DNA from: Echinococcus granulosus
Lineage: Eukaryota > Platyhelminthes > Cestoda > Cyclophyllidea > Taeniidae
Direction of reading: 5' to 3'
Assembly: GCF_000524195.1 (NCBI RefSeq)
Contig: NW_020170424.1
Location: 534,644 to 598,643, forward strand
DNA length: 64,000 nt
Shown: piece by piece, positions 49,301 to 56,628 of the stretch
Layout of the letters: each line of letters begins with the position of its first letter
Numbering within the stretch: the stretch's first letter is position 1
The notes under the pieces: generated by a model
What the model saw: only the letters and a program-made list of their open reading frames with translations
Databases searched by the model: none
What the model was told of the DNA's origin: nothing
Translations under genes and position numbers: made by a program

Positions 49301-51358
49301 AGTTTTACGCTAGTTCAAAAGGTTGTTCTGTGCGCTAGTGTGTAATTTTGCCAGCAAATTCGACACCCCTTGTAAATTTCAAGAATTGATGTAACTAAAC
49401 GCTAAACGCCACTAATATTTCGGCAAGCATTGTTTATGTTTACCGTGCCATCTGTGAGGGCTGTTTGCCATCGGTTGTTTAATTAATGGTTTTTTATTTT
49501 GCGAATCGTGAATTTAAAGGATGAGGGAATAAGTCCTAGACAAATAATGGATGGACGGATCTAGGATTTATGCACGAATGGATTGATGGAGTGATGAATG
49601 AGCTAGAAGTTGATCCGAGTTTGGCGACTATTTGAACCGAAGAACTATTGTTTCGTTTAGCTTCTGGAATGAGAAAATGTGATTCCTTATTCTCATAGTC
49701 ATCGCATGTTAGATTCTTGGTAAATTGCTACCATCAGTGTAGGTCCTCTTAATTGACGAATCCCCTTATATCCGTGCCAGATCACTTTTTTTGCTTTTAA
49801 CCCCCAGATCCTACAGAATATGGTGCACTGCGCGGATCTGTCTAACACAGCGAAGCCGTTGGATCTTTACACCAAGTGGATGCACCGTCTCATGGATGAG
49901 TTCTTCCTCCAAGGTGACCGAGAACGCGCCGCCGGTCTCGACATCAGCCCCATGTGTGATCGTGAAACTGCCACTATTGAAAAATCTCAGGTACTTTTCT
50001 TCCACCTCCTCTCGCATTCTGTGCTATTATTGGTGCTAATGGCGAAGCATAGGGGACGAAATCTTCAGAAGCGTCAACTTTTAACCCCTTCAGAGCGGTT
50101 GAATTCATCTTGAAAATATACGGGTGTTGATCAAGGGAATGCTGTCAATGGTTGAAAAAAGCCCGTGCTATTTTCGTTAGACCTCGCTGCAATGACTTAT
50201 TGTAAATTGTAGGGGCAGCTTGTAAATTACACGCAATCGTTTATATGCATGGATGAGGAGGTGTCAGTTTATCCTCTGCCCTCCTTATTGTCCTCCGCAC
50301 CACTCTTCCCGTTCACTTGTACACTCCATTAAGTGAACCTGATGGATGGTAGTTGAGCTTGTCTGCCCTACAAAATGTGTCACTATTGGCAGGTTAATTT
50401 GAGATAAGCGATTGGACTTCAGAGGCTGTCCTTATTCCTTCCCTTTGACATTCTACACTGCTTTCTGACTGACAGACTGATTGGGAAGAAAGAGACTATC
50501 TCACCCTCACTCCCCCTATTCCCTCGATGATGTCTCAACGAGTTCCAAAGGGATTGTCATCTTTTCTGGGCATTAGCGCTAGACACTTACATGATCACAT
50601 TGGAAAGAGAGGAGGCAAAGGGGAAATAAAAGTGAGATAATAGAAAATGAAGTGGCTAGGGATAGGGGTATTGGTAGCGCCCTTCTATCCCTATGGGTAA
50701 GGATCACGGATCGGCATTAGTGTTATTAACATTGGTAGTAAATACTTCAATTCCTCTGTATTCCTCTTCCTGAGGGTTTTGGCTACATCTACCTTCTCAA
50801 CTTTTAAACATTTTTAAAGCACCAACTAGATGCACTTGATTGTGCGACCCTTCTCTTTCATTTTTCCGACGCTTAGATGTGAATTCGGATGTGTGTTGTG
50901 TTTTTATTAACCTGCCATCATTTTCACCCATCTTTTTAACCCAATTCTTGACTCCATCGTCAGATTTAGCCTCTCACCCATCCACTCCCCTTGTCTAGAC
51001 ATGGATATAAGGGCGACCCGTGTAAATTGGGGCGGAATAACTCGACCTAGCATAGCAGTACCATGTTTTTTTGTCAATGGCGGATTGTTTAGAGTGGAAG
51101 TTAGAAGCTCACCTTCCACGCATTGTCTTGTAGGTCAGTTTCATCGATTTCATCTCACACCCTCTGTGGGAGATGTGGTCCGATTTGGTGCATCCTGCAG
51201 CACAGGACATTCTTGAGTTGTTGGAGTACAATCGCAATTGGTACTTCAATCTCATCCACGCTGACGACCATCATCAACAACAGACGTCACAACAACAGGC
51301 ACAGTCGAAGGAGACGGAAGATTTCACTACCGCCACGACATCCACCACCACTGCCTGA
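970..51358 (+). CDS. PDE4: cAMP-specific 3',5'-cyclic phosphodiesterase, PDE4/dunce family (whole gene, 14 coding exons)
   Basis: Hydrolyses cAMP to 5'-AMP and so limits PKA signalling. Shared exons: 19064-19168, 22538-22590, 22857-22969, 29949-30413, 31936-32157, 38818-38916, 41863-42027, 45752-45851, 47284-47438, 48934-49056, 49808-49990, 51134-51358. Long form A adds 970-1370 and 3362-3562 (869 aa). Long form B starts at 18354 and reads straight into 19064 (905 aa). In form B numbering UCR1 lies at about 229-271, UCR2 at 297-363, an Ala-rich linker at 364-482 and the catalytic domain at about 557-850. Metal and catalytic residues are His622, His626, His662, Asp663 and Asp780, with purine-binding Gln831. 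From His622 to Phe834 the offset to human PDE4D numbering is a constant 462, so there are no indels. All introns are GT-AG with matching phases. Form choice and tissue use are inferred. Confidence 0.96.
1371..3361. other. PDE4 form A intron 1
   Basis: 1.99 kb, GTGAGT...CAG. AT-rich, no homology recognised. A pyrimidine-rich stretch at about 1808-1850 and short frames only. Confidence 0.7.
3362..3562 (+). CDS. PDE4: PDE4 long form A exon carrying the start of UCR1
   Basis: Contains the motif [15 protein letters not shown], matching the PKA-regulated RRESFLYRSDSDYD start of UCR1 in human and fly PDE4. The predicted phosphosite is Ser172 of form A. A second basic-Ser site, SRRPS, follows. The donor GTAAGT is at 3563 and the exon ends with two bases (TT), completed by the first base of exon 19064 to give Phe. 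Two acceptors are possible, before 3362 (preceded by an A-run) and before 3380 (TTGTAG, better pyrimidine content). They are 18 nt apart, both in phase, and would give proteins differing by six residues. There is no in-frame ATG, so an upstream exon is required. Confidence 0.85.
8741..8776. repeat. Short inverted repeat (hairpin)
   Basis: Perfect 9-bp arms GATTTTATT (8741-8749) and AATAAAATC (8768-8776) around an 18-nt loop. Outer GGGGTGGTGG and CCCCACCAC segments extend it imperfectly. In the first PDE4 intron; no function assigned. Confidence 0.5.
17650..18353 (+). promoter_or_regulatory. Promoter-like region of PDE4 form B
   Basis: GC- and CpG-richer than its surroundings, with repeated CCAAT-type boxes (GATTGGCT at about 17805 and 17871, GCCAATAAG at about 17845), CACGTG E-boxes near 17890 and 17951, and no exon homology. 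It ends at the form B ATG. Promoter activity is inferred from composition and position. Confidence 0.4.
18124..18160. repeat. (TA)n/(CATA)n microsatellite
   Basis: Alternating TA with CATA interruptions, about 200 bp upstream of the PDE4 form B start codon. Confidence 0.95.
18354..19063 (+). CDS. PDE4: PDE4 long form B, alternative 5' coding exon (N-terminal region plus RRDS)
   Basis: ATG at 18354 opens a frame that runs without interruption into the shared UCR1 exon at 19064, giving 237 form-specific residues. It contains [20 protein letters not shown], which resembles the RRFTVAHTCFDVDNGTSAGR segment upstream of UCR1 in vertebrate PDE4 long forms, and [10 protein letters not shown] at residues 227-236, equivalent to the RRES phosphosite. 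Several further RRxS and RxxS sites are visible (RRSSS, TRKSD). The exon ends by reading through the form A acceptor TTTTTAG at 19057-19063, so no splice occurs here in form B. It is preceded by a GC-rich, CCAAT-bearing region at 17650-18350 that looks like a promoter. A TTG at 18348 is in frame but ATG is preferred. Confidence 0.8.
19064..19168 (+). CDS. PDE4: PDE4 shared exon: core of UCR1
   Basis: Encodes [20 protein letters not shown] and then [14 protein letters not shown], a near match to the UCR1 core LIVTPFAQVLASLRSVRSNF of PDE4. UCR1 pairs with UCR2 to control dimerisation and PKA activation. The donor GTAAGT is at 19169 and the exon ends in phase 2. Confidence 0.95.
19169..22537. 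other. PDE4 intron
   Basis: 3.37 kb. Holds the (CT)n run and a GC-rich patch at 21370-21670 with a strong GCCATGG start context at about 21546 and a 99-codon frame, but no donor in the phase that exon 22538 needs. Confidence 0.7.
21170..21187. repeat. (CT)n microsatellite
   Basis: About nine CT units in a pyrimidine-rich stretch of a PDE4 intron. Confidence 0.9.
22538..22590 (+). CDS. PDE4: PDE4 exon: UCR1-UCR2 linker
   Basis: A 53-bp exon between GTTTTAG and GTGAGT. It encodes [17 protein letters not shown], the variable linker between UCR1 and UCR2. Phases 2 in and 1 out fit both neighbours exactly. Confidence 0.85.
22857..22969 (+). CDS. PDE4: PDE4 exon: first half of UCR2
   Basis: Encodes [20 protein letters not shown] and [10 protein letters not shown], closely matching [27 protein letters not shown] of fly dunce. 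UCR2 folds over the catalytic pocket and is the autoinhibitory element. The donor GTTAGT is at 22970, phase 0. Confidence 0.96.
23778..23866. repeat. Degenerate (CTAT/CTAC)n tetranucleotide repeat
   Basis: Imperfect tandem CTAT, CTAC and CCAT units over about 90 bp in the intron between the two UCR2 exons. Confidence 0.85.
23874..24212 (-). other. Unassigned ORF in a GC-rich island
   Basis: 112-codon minus-strand frame with a Ser run ([11 protein letters not shown]), in a GC-rich patch of the intron before the second UCR2 exon. No homology seen. The patch could instead be a promoter for a short PDE4 form. Confidence 0.15.
24901..25026 (+). CDS. Candidate first exon of a super-short PDE4 isoform
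   Basis: Starts ATG directly after CTATAAA and encodes [20 protein letters not shown] and about 22 further residues up to a donor GTAGGT at 25027 in phase 0. Exon 29949 (FKKMLNKEL) also starts in phase 0. Human super-short forms (PDE4A1, PDE4D6) begin with a short unique exon joined at exactly this FKRMLNREL point. Homology of the unique part is not expected, so support is only position, phase and donor. Confidence 0.22.
25391..25603 (-). other. Unassigned coding-like ORF inside a PDE4 intron
   Basis: Minus-strand frame of about 70 codons, preceded by a good acceptor ACTTGCAG at about 25612, encoding [20 protein letters not shown] and [20 protein letters not shown] and ending EVLRG-stop. Composition looks protein-like but no family is recognised. 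It could be an exon of a nested gene or a transposon relic. Confidence 0.2.
29949..30413 (+). CDS. PDE4: PDE4 exon: second half of UCR2 plus Ala-rich linker
   Basis: Starts [20 protein letters not shown] and continues to [13 protein letters not shown], identical over EYICSTFLD to fly dunce. After UCR2 comes about 120 residues of low complexity: Gly/Asn/Asp, then an Ala run (about codons at 30151-30214), then Val/Gly/Thr. Human PDE4 has a much shorter linker here. Donor GTAAAA at 30414, phase 0 at both ends. Confidence 0.94.
31317..31570. repeat. Dispersed repeat, copy 1, interrupted by a gap
   Basis: The left flank (about 31323-31392, containing GGACTCGTCCCTCTTGCAAG and CAATCAGGTCTCCAGG) and the right flank (31493 to about 31565, containing ACTAGTAG) are each alignable with the flanks of the second gap. 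The internal sequence is missing, so the class of element is unknown. Confidence 0.8.
31393..31492. other. Assembly gap, 100 N
   Basis: Exactly 100 N, a conventional placeholder length, inside a PDE4 intron. Both flanks match those of the other gap in this window. Confidence 0.99.
31936..32157 (+). CDS. PDE4: PDE4 exon: linker to catalytic domain
   Basis: A 222-bp phase 0-0 exon between ACCAACAG and GTGAGG. It begins [20 protein letters not shown], echoing the GVKRPLSHTNS segment of dunce, and has a proline run PEPPPPYG. It links UCR2 to the catalytic domain. The frame and splice sites are good; homology is weak apart from KRP-S. Confidence 0.8.
32158..38817. other. PDE4 intron
   Basis: 6.66 kb, GTGAGG...ACAG. 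Contains the 22-bp palindrome at 36069 and a GC-richer patch at about 37930-38230 that may be a dispersed repeat (AGGCCTGGCCTCCCGGCC). Several 60-100 codon frames lack homology. Confidence 0.7.
36069..36090. repeat. 22-bp palindromic motif, copy 1
   Basis: Contains the perfect 16-bp palindrome GTCACATATATGTGAC within a 22-mer that recurs at 52395 with one substitution. Lies in a PDE4 intron. Confidence 0.6.
38818..38916 (+). CDS. PDE4: PDE4 exon: start of catalytic domain
   Basis: Encodes [18 protein letters not shown] and then [15 protein letters not shown], matching LGELDTWGIQIFSIGE..RPLTCVAYTIFQ of dunce. This is the N-terminal helical part of the PDE catalytic domain. Donor GTGAGT, phase 0 at both ends. 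Confidence 0.96.
38917..41862. other. PDE4 intron
   Basis: 2.95 kb. Holds the GATA-type repeat. A 149-codon minus frame at 40648-41097 has no recognised homology. Confidence 0.7.
39506..39608. repeat. Degenerate (GATA/GATG)n tetranucleotide repeat
   Basis: Imperfect units such as GGATGGAC, GATGGATAGA and GATAGATG in a PDE4 intron. Confidence 0.7.
41863..42027 (+). CDS. PDE4: PDE4 exon: catalytic domain with [10 protein letters not shown]
   Basis: Contains [15 protein letters not shown]. His622 (form B) is the catalytic proton donor and His626 is a metal ligand by family alignment with human PDE4D His160 and His164. It ends LLQAPALN before donor GTAAGA; human has LLATPALD at the same place. 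Confidence 0.97.
42356..42605. repeat. Dispersed repeat, copy 2, interrupted by a gap
   Basis: The left flank is nearly identical to copy 1 over about 70 bp (GGACTCGTCCCTCTTGCAAG, CAATCAGGTCTCCAGG). The right flank is related but more diverged (ACACATATGTGT, ACTAGTAG, GTGCTAGCTACTG). Same orientation as copy 1. Confidence 0.8.
42429..42528. other. Assembly gap, 100 N
   Basis: Exactly 100 N inside a PDE4 intron, flanked by the same dispersed repeat as the gap at 31393. Confidence 0.99.
43737..43996 (+). other. GC-rich island with a small acidic ORF
   Basis: ATG at 43862 encodes [20 protein letters not shown] and [19 protein letters not shown], ending after 44 codons. Upstream in frame, [11 protein letters not shown] is also protein-like. 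A possible donor GTACGT occurs before the stop, but it gives phase 2 whereas exon 45752 needs phase 0. CpG-rich sequence and TATAAGGCGC at about 44047 suggest a promoter or an inserted element. Confidence 0.2.
45125..45458 (+). other. Coding-like segment in two overlapping frames, possible gene relic
   Basis: One frame ends [20 protein letters not shown] then stop (about 45317). The overlapping frame from 45273 reads [20 protein letters not shown] and [20 protein letters not shown] to a stop at 45458. A frame switch in the middle would suit a frameshifted relic of an inserted coding sequence. Family not recognised. Confidence 0.2.
45752..45851 (+). CDS. PDE4: PDE4 exon: metal-binding HDVNHPG
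   Basis: Encodes [20 protein letters not shown] followed by [13 protein letters not shown]. His662 and Asp663 bind the catalytic metals. Human PDE4 has HDVDHPG; here the second Asp is Asn665, outside the primary metal ligands. Phase 0 in, 1 out, donor GTAAGT. Confidence 0.97.
45852..47283. other. PDE4 intron
   Basis: 1.43 kb, GTAAGT...CTAG. AT-rich, nothing recognised. Confidence 0.8.
47284..47438 (+). CDS. PDE4: PDE4 exon: catalytic core helices
   Basis: Encodes [20 protein letters not shown] and on to [12 protein letters not shown]. It matches SELALMYNDESVLENHHLA and the QRQTLRKMVIDM block of PDE4. The first base pair completes Asn split across the intron. Donor GTGAGT, phase 0. Confidence 0.97.
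47439..48933. other. PDE4 intron
   Basis: 1.50 kb, GTGAGT...TTTAG. Nothing recognised. Confidence 0.8.
48934..49056 (+). CDS. PDE4: PDE4 exon: TDMSKHM and [12 protein letters not shown] block
   Basis: Encodes [20 protein letters not shown] and [20 protein letters not shown], almost identical to dunce [26 protein letters not shown]. This is one of the most conserved PDE4-specific blocks. Phase 0-0, donor GTAGAC. Confidence 0.98.
49057..49807. other. PDE4 intron
   Basis: 0.75 kb, GTAGAC...CCCAG. A degenerate GGAT repeat only. Confidence 0.8.
49540..49604. repeat. Degenerate (GGAT)n repeat
   Basis: Imperfect ATGGATGGACGGAT and ATGGATTGATGGAG units in a PDE4 intron. Confidence 0.55.
49808..49990 (+). 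CDS. PDE4: PDE4 exon: metal-binding Asp and substrate pocket
   Basis: Encodes [20 protein letters not shown] and continues to [12 protein letters not shown]. Asp780 is the second-half metal ligand (human PDE4D Asp318), Asn783 equals Asn321, and Gln831 is the purine-selective Gln369. Pocket changes versus human are Thr333 to Met795 and Ile336 to Leu798. Phase 0-0, donor GTACTT. Confidence 0.97.
49991..51133. other. PDE4 intron
   Basis: 1.14 kb, GTACTT...TTGTAG. Nothing recognised. Confidence 0.8.
51134..51358 (+). CDS. PDE4: PDE4 last coding exon, end of catalytic domain and C-terminal tail
   Basis: Encodes [20 protein letters not shown] then [20 protein letters not shown], matching the closing helices of PDE4 with Phe834 of the hydrophobic clamp. 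A 30-residue tail rich in Gln, Thr and Ala follows ([20 protein letters not shown]). Stop TGA at 51356-51358. Confidence 0.96.
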   Translation, partial: VSFIDFISHPLWEMWSDLVHPAAQDILELLEYNRNWYFNLIHADDHHQQQTSQQQAQSKETEDFTTATTSTTTA

Positions 51359-53936
51359 CATCCTCATCGAGTCGATCCACCACCTCATCTAGTGTAGATC
51401 TTCTTCCCTCCTCTTTACCTCCTTTCCTTTTACTTTTCCTCCATGGTCTCTCTCGTAGAAGTTGTAAAGGAATGAATATAGAGAGGAAAGGATGAGGGTA
51501 AGAAGTGGGGTGGCACACTTTCGATGTATCTTTCCATCCTCCCACCACTCCAATTCATCCTTGACTTCTCCTCCTTCACAATTTATCACCCAGTCCAACC
51601 ACCCGACTACCACCTGTCCTTCTGCCAATTATAATCATTGTTGGTGTGTATTACTACCGCCAGACTCGAAGGAGAAAAAGATGTAGACGAGTCATTACTC
51701 CATTGTAGCATCCTCCCACCACACCCCCTCACACACCGCTCCTACTCCGTCTGGTTTCCCTCCTTTACCCCCCAACCTCCACCATCCCGGCATTCAAAGC
51801 GTGTGTGAGAAAGACTTTCCAACTCAGTTGTACAAATCATCCCACAGAGGAGAATAAGGAAGAGAAAGAGTTGAGATGGGGTGAGGCTTTTGACGATTGA
51901 TGGTTGGTAGGTGGCGTCTGTGTTGCTCACGAAGACGTTTTGACGCTTTCATCAATGTACAGAAGGGACTAAGGGGGTCTGATAACATGGGTGGCTGGGA
52001 AAACTCACTTGTTCAAGCTTACATTCGAAGCAGAGCCGTGTCTCATTTCGACGTTGATATTCATTGGAGGCTCAACAGTAAGTACAATGTTCTACACGAG
52101 GAGGAAGAGGCAGCAAGCAATGCAGCGAGGAATGAGTAAGATTTGCCTTCGGCAGCGTTTCACGCTCTGCGGTTACACCTCCATACCGCTCGTCACAATG
52201 GCAGGTGCGTGTACGGAAACACCTCACAGGGCGGAACCGAAGATCATGTCATGCTCAACTGTTACAAGGAGGAGATTTCCGAACTGATAGCGGTTTGTTG
52301 CTCCCACATCGCTTAAGGTTAGACATTTCCTATGCCTCTTATTTACCATGGCAACACTCGCTGCAACAAAAAATTCACTCAATATCTTCACCGTCAGCGT
52401 CACACATATGTGACACCCCGAGTTTTCCTTTACCTTCGTGCTGACAGCAGAATGGTTGGGATTGAACAAGAAAAGAGCTGCAGGTTATTCTCGGTCTGGG
52501 GATAACTCCATCTTCTTAGAAGCTGTAGAGGTCCGGTGGAATTGTTTACCCCGGTACAACGTTCCAGGGGGCTGTAGTGATGGATTAGCCCAGGAGAGCC
52601 TGGCGGTGAATGTCGTCTCTAACATCCCATCTCCTTCGAGTCTCCGCAGAAGCAGAAGCGGTTTTCTTCCATGACATAAATGGCGCAGCCCTCCTGCCAA
52701 AGCTGCCAGCAATATGACAACCAAATAATCTCTAAAGCCGTTAGTAGACATTCAAGTCTTGAAGTAGATCCGCCAAAAACATCCACAAGAGCTGATAAAT
52801 TGACGCCAACGACGACGCAAGGAGCACAGTGAGAGGTCACTCATTTAGGCGCGCAACGAACCTCCGGTGGTCAAAAATCGACTGAACGATCACGTAGATA
52901 TCCGATCAGTCAGTTGGCGCAATTTCATTAAAGTATCCTTGAAAGAGGCCGGATTCAATGTTGACTAGTTGCGACACATTTTAAGGTCTCTAACACACTA
53001 GACATTATTGAAAACCCTTTTCTTTGTAAACAAGAGACCGACAGAATAAAGCATTTAAAAGTACAATGACATCAACAAGGCCCTGGGTGTGTGGAGTGAA
53101 ATGTGCCAAGGAGAAGACGTCTGTATGGAGAAGCGCTTAAATGCAGGAGTAGCAGAAGGTGGAAAGGCTTTAATTAAGATGCATTCCTTGTTTTCAAGCT
53201 CTAATTAGCCTTCTTCCAGTGGATTTTTACAATCGTCGATCACTCTGCTGCATTACTTGACTGGAGTTGAATGTCATGCAACGGCACGATTGACAAGCAG
53301 CGATCAATGCTTGATAGCATTTTTGAATTGGTGATTTGGCAATTGATGAGATTATACTGAAAAGATTCAAGCTCTACTGCGGCAATGAATAGAAGTGACA
53401 AGTCGATGCAATTCTTCAAAGATGACTCGGAAGATCTCAGCGAGTGGAAAAGCCTTTGTCCTTGCCGTCGTATTTTTTAAACGGATCCAATGAAATTGCC
53501 GAGCGCGCCTTCTGCTGACCTGGTGCGCAACTCTGCTTCAAACGAGTTCTGTACCGACATCTTTGTAATCATTTATGAATTTCCTTGTTTACTAATTAAA
53601 AGCGAAAGGAGTGATCATCAAGCGATTAAGAGGACCCAAGATAAATAAGTCGGATGACTCCTCCCAAGATCGCGGACCGCACATGAAAAACATGCATACT
53701 ACGGGAAAAATGAAATAAAAAGGTGGAGCAGCATCAACCAACGCGTAATACATCATATTCCACCCGCTTTGTCGTCAGATCCAACTGGAAACTCGTAAAC
53801 TCCTCCAGTTGGCTAAAACGACTGTTTCATCTGAGAAAACCTGTTTTCTAGCAGATAGGGCACAGTCCTGACGAACTGCAATGAACCGATATCAAACCAG
53901 AAGCCATAACCGGTGGTAGAAAAATGCGCTCCTAAA
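51359..53936. other. PDE4 3' region and convergent intergenic DNA
   Basis: C/T-rich directly after the stop (51359-51800), consistent with a 3'UTR. Holds the second 22-bp palindrome. An AATAAA at about 53045 is a distant candidate poly(A) signal. No gene is supported; short frames near 52000-52850 lack homology. Confidence 0.5.
52395..52416. repeat. 22-bp palindromic motif, copy 2
   Basis: Contains GTCACACATATGTGAC, one base different from the copy at 36069. Lies downstream of PDE4. Confidence 0.6.
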
Positions 53937-53942
53937 TTTATT
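53937..53942 (-). terminator. Candidate polyadenylation signal of DERA
   Basis: AATAAA on the minus strand about 87 nt after the DERA stop codon. Motif and spacing fit a poly(A) signal; use is inferred. Confidence 0.5.
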
Positions 53943-54028
53943 AAAAATCTACGCACAGGAGATCTAAACCATAGGACCTAACACATGAACAGGGGCGGTG
54001 TGAATCAACAATGTAAGGTAGAATGGAG

Positions 54029-54235
54029 CTACATGAGGGCCAGGTCACCAGAACGCGGCGCTGTGTTGTGTAGAAGGCTGTAAATACGCGATTCAATGCC
54101 ACCGAGGAGAGAGCTGGCTCCGATACGGAAGTACTCCCGGTTCACCCAATCCGGGCCCAGCATACTGTGCACCAAGGCCGTGAACTCCAGTGCGTCTTTC
54201 CAGGTCTTCAGTCCACCTGCCGGCTTGTAGCCCAC
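54029..54235 (-). CDS. DERA: DERA exon 6, C-terminus
   Basis: Encodes VGYKPAGGLKTWKDALEFTA then GPDWVNREYFRIGASSLLGG, with active-site Lys259 and phosphate-binding GG. It ends DLALM, TAG at 54031-54029. Human ends similarly (GFKAAGG, RIGASTLLSDIE). Confidence 0.97.
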   Translation of the reverse strand: MGYKPAGGLKTWKDALEFTALVHSMLGPDWVNREYFRIGASSLLGGIESRIYSLLHNTAPRSGDLALM

Positions 54236-56628
54236 CTAGAAAGAGAAGCAGAAATTGATCAGCTTTGGGGACTATCGCTTTTGTAATAAAATCGACGATC
54301 TGAAAACCTAACTTGGGCTATCTACAGTTTCATAAATTTATTAGCAAAATGTTTTTGGAAGAAGCTAGACCTATTTGAAAAGGCAATACTCGGAGAGACA
54401 TTCCAAAGTGTGCAAAGCATATCGAGGAGTTCTGGTGCAATGCCATACACATCACAGTCAAGTGCCTCATGGGAACCCACCCAAAGGAAACAGGATTTTG
54501 ATGCCAGGGTGGCATCATTCTGTGGTACTTTCAGAAACATCCAGAGCTGCAGCCCCTGGGATTTAAGGGGTCAACTCAACTAAAATCCATTAGAGATGAC
54601 AAAGACTTGCGGCACCACGCTAAAATGAAGACACATCCTACCGTTTTTACAACAAGGAACATGTTAAATCATATATCACCGAATAGAAACTACATAGTTC
54701 GAAAAAGTGATGCTTAGACTAACTCGTTTGGTATCAAAGTCTCAAAATGAAGCAGACCACCACAGCCTACCTAGATGTTCGAATCCTCAAATGTGACACT
54801 AACAAGCACCACCCAATCGACCAATTCTGCTGCAGACGTGTGACGTGCAGACTCACGACATCTGTGACGTTAGTAGCGGATGTACCTTTCCTCACTTCCA
54901 AAAACAAAGTTGACGAATTGAGAAGACGAAAAGTACCGTAATCGGCAAAGTGTTCATAATGCATAGAACAGCCGCAAAATCTAGGAAAGGTCATTTTTTG
55001 GCAAGAAGTACGATAAAGTGAATATCAGTGAGCAAAATAGCCCGTCTTCTAGATCCCACAAAACCATTGGCTGAAATCCTTTTCATGCTAAAATTGCCAA
55101 AAATAATGCCGAGATATAGTGAAACGACGTCTCAAGGTAAGAAATATGAGGTGTAAATAGCTTTAAGCATAGCTAATAAATAACAACTTTGGATACGAGG
55201 CCCAATAAAGAGGGGAAAGTACCAGAAGCGGTGTCATCAATTAGAATAAACGATCATTGAGTTGAACTGCCAGTCGCCTATACATAAGACAAATCACCAC
55301 AGTGTTGAGATGATCGTCTGTTATTTTGCTGATAAAAGTAGATGGTTATTGTGCTTAAAAACAATTTGTTCTATATTTTAATCTAGATAGGATTGAGAGC
55401 CCTAGAAGTAACCATAGGGACAGCGATTTCGACCGCTTGGCATTTGACGGAGACAAATATGCATTAAAAGCAGGTTGGTTTCCTATTTCTGATAGACACA
55501 TTTTAAAAAATGTTGAAATTCGCACTTCTGCATTAAATAACCCAAGCGGTAAGTGTAGACCAATGTGGGATATTTAAAGAATCAAAAACGAAGGAAACGA
55601 TCATAGAACTAGAATGAAATCTTCCCCAAAACAGAAGGCGAACATGAGACCCAGAAATGCCACAAAAACGAACCTCACAGGAAAGTAAGAGGGAGGAAAT
55701 CACACACCTTAATGCCATAAGTGTCTTGAAAATCCGCAATGGCACGACACATCACAACACTGATTGGGAGAGTCGCATTAACAGTGCTCTCTTTGCCTGT
55801 AGATGTCTTGATAAAGTCAGCCCCAGCAAGCATGCATGTCATAGAAGCTGCGTAGACATTTGCATAGGAACCCAATTCACCGACCGCAAGAATGGTCTTG
55901 AGATGAGCACGATTTCCACACGTCGTTCGCATTTCACAAATCTCATCGTACAGATCTAGAGGAGAGTTAATTGTCAACTAGAAAAGGAAATTAGGAATCT
56001 ACCTCTCCATCTGCCTTCAAGAGCAAGAGTCCGGTTGATAACAATATCGATTTCGGAGGCTCCACTATCAATTGCATAGCGGATCTCTTCTAACCTCGAT
56101 TTGAGAGAATATTGGCCAGATGGAAAGCCAGTAGCAACTGCAGCTATGGGTATATATGAGGCGCCAATTCGTTCGAGATAATCCAATGCAGTTTTCACTT
56201 GGTAGGGGTAGACACAGACAGCAGCGGTACCTGCATTTTGCTAGTTACAAATAGTAGGGGCGGCTTACGAACTTCCCCTGGGGTCACGCCATAGCGTTCA
56301 GAGAGTTTGTCCAGAATTGGCGTGCTTAGAGGGCGTTTAGCTTTGGCACAAAGACGGTGCACATTGGCGGAAGTGTCATCACCGGCAAGGGTGGTGAGAT
56401 CGATGAAACCAACGGTTCTCAGGAGCCATTGAATCTGTCAAGTATGTAAAATTCAGAAGAAAACCCTACCTCTGGATTACCCTCGAGACGTATGCTACTT
56501 AAATCCTTGGCCAGAACGTTTATATTGGAGGCATCAACAACAGAGGAATGAACAAGATCACGGTCTGGGGAATCATCAAGATTTTACCAATTAGTCATAC
56601 CAAAAGCAGAAATTGTATTAGACTTCAT
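54029..56628 (-). CDS. DERA: Deoxyribose-phosphate aldolase (whole gene, 6 exons)
   Basis: Cleaves 2-deoxyribose 5-phosphate to glyceraldehyde 3-phosphate and acetaldehyde, in deoxynucleoside breakdown in the cytosol. Exons 5' to 3' on the minus strand: 56628-56601, 56564-56470, 56434-56269, 56230-56003, 55955-55708, 54235-54029, giving 323 aa (human about 318). By family alignment Lys222 in GADFIKTSTGKE forms the Schiff base, Lys259 in GYKPAGGLK is the second active-site Lys, and Asp158 in SEIDIVINR is the proton relay. Other conserved blocks are GFIDLTTLAGDDTSANV, TAAVCVYP, VATGFPSGQ and RIGASSLLGGIE. The first four introns are 36, 35, 38 and 47 bp; the last is 1472 bp. The gene converges with PDE4 and diverges from CNOT2. 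One residue (Ser229) is inserted after STGKE relative to human. Confidence 0.97.
54236..55707. other. DERA last intron
   Basis: 1472 bp, the only long intron of DERA. Short ORFs without homology. Confidence 0.85.
55708..55955 (-). CDS. DERA: DERA exon 5
   Basis: Encodes DLYDEICEMRTTCGNRAHLK, TILAVGELGSYANVYAASM and FIKTSTGKE with the Schiff-base Lys222, then TVNATLPISVVMCRAIADF. The first acceptor CTCCTCTAG gives the correct phase; an open frame continues upstream but lacks homology. Confidence 0.97.
56003..56230 (-). CDS. DERA: DERA exon 4
   Basis: Encodes TAAVCVYPYQVKTALDYLER and continues through AVATGFPSGQYSLKSRLEEI to EIDIVINRTLALEGRW. It carries Asp158. Donor GTAGAT, phase 1 out, 47-bp intron after. 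Confidence 0.96.
56269..56434 (-). CDS. DERA: DERA exon 3
   Basis: Encodes IQWLLRTVGFIDLTTLAGDD and on to YGVTPGEV, matching the human segment with VTFIDLTTLSGDDT and RLCYKAK. Donor GTAAGC, phase 1 out, followed by a 38-bp intron. Confidence 0.95.
56470..56564 (-). CDS. DERA: DERA exon 2
   Basis: Encodes DRDLVHSSVVDASNINVLAK then DLSSIRLEGNPE, the variable N-terminal region. It sits between ATTCCCCAG and GTAGGG and is flanked by 36-bp and 35-bp introns. Confidence 0.85.
56601..56628 (-). CDS. DERA: DERA exon 1
   Basis: ATG at 56628-56626, nine codons (MKSNTISAF) plus one base, then donor GTATGA. The start is the first ATG giving correct phase into exon 2. The N-terminus is not conserved with human DERA, so the start is plausible rather than proven. 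Confidence 0.75.
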
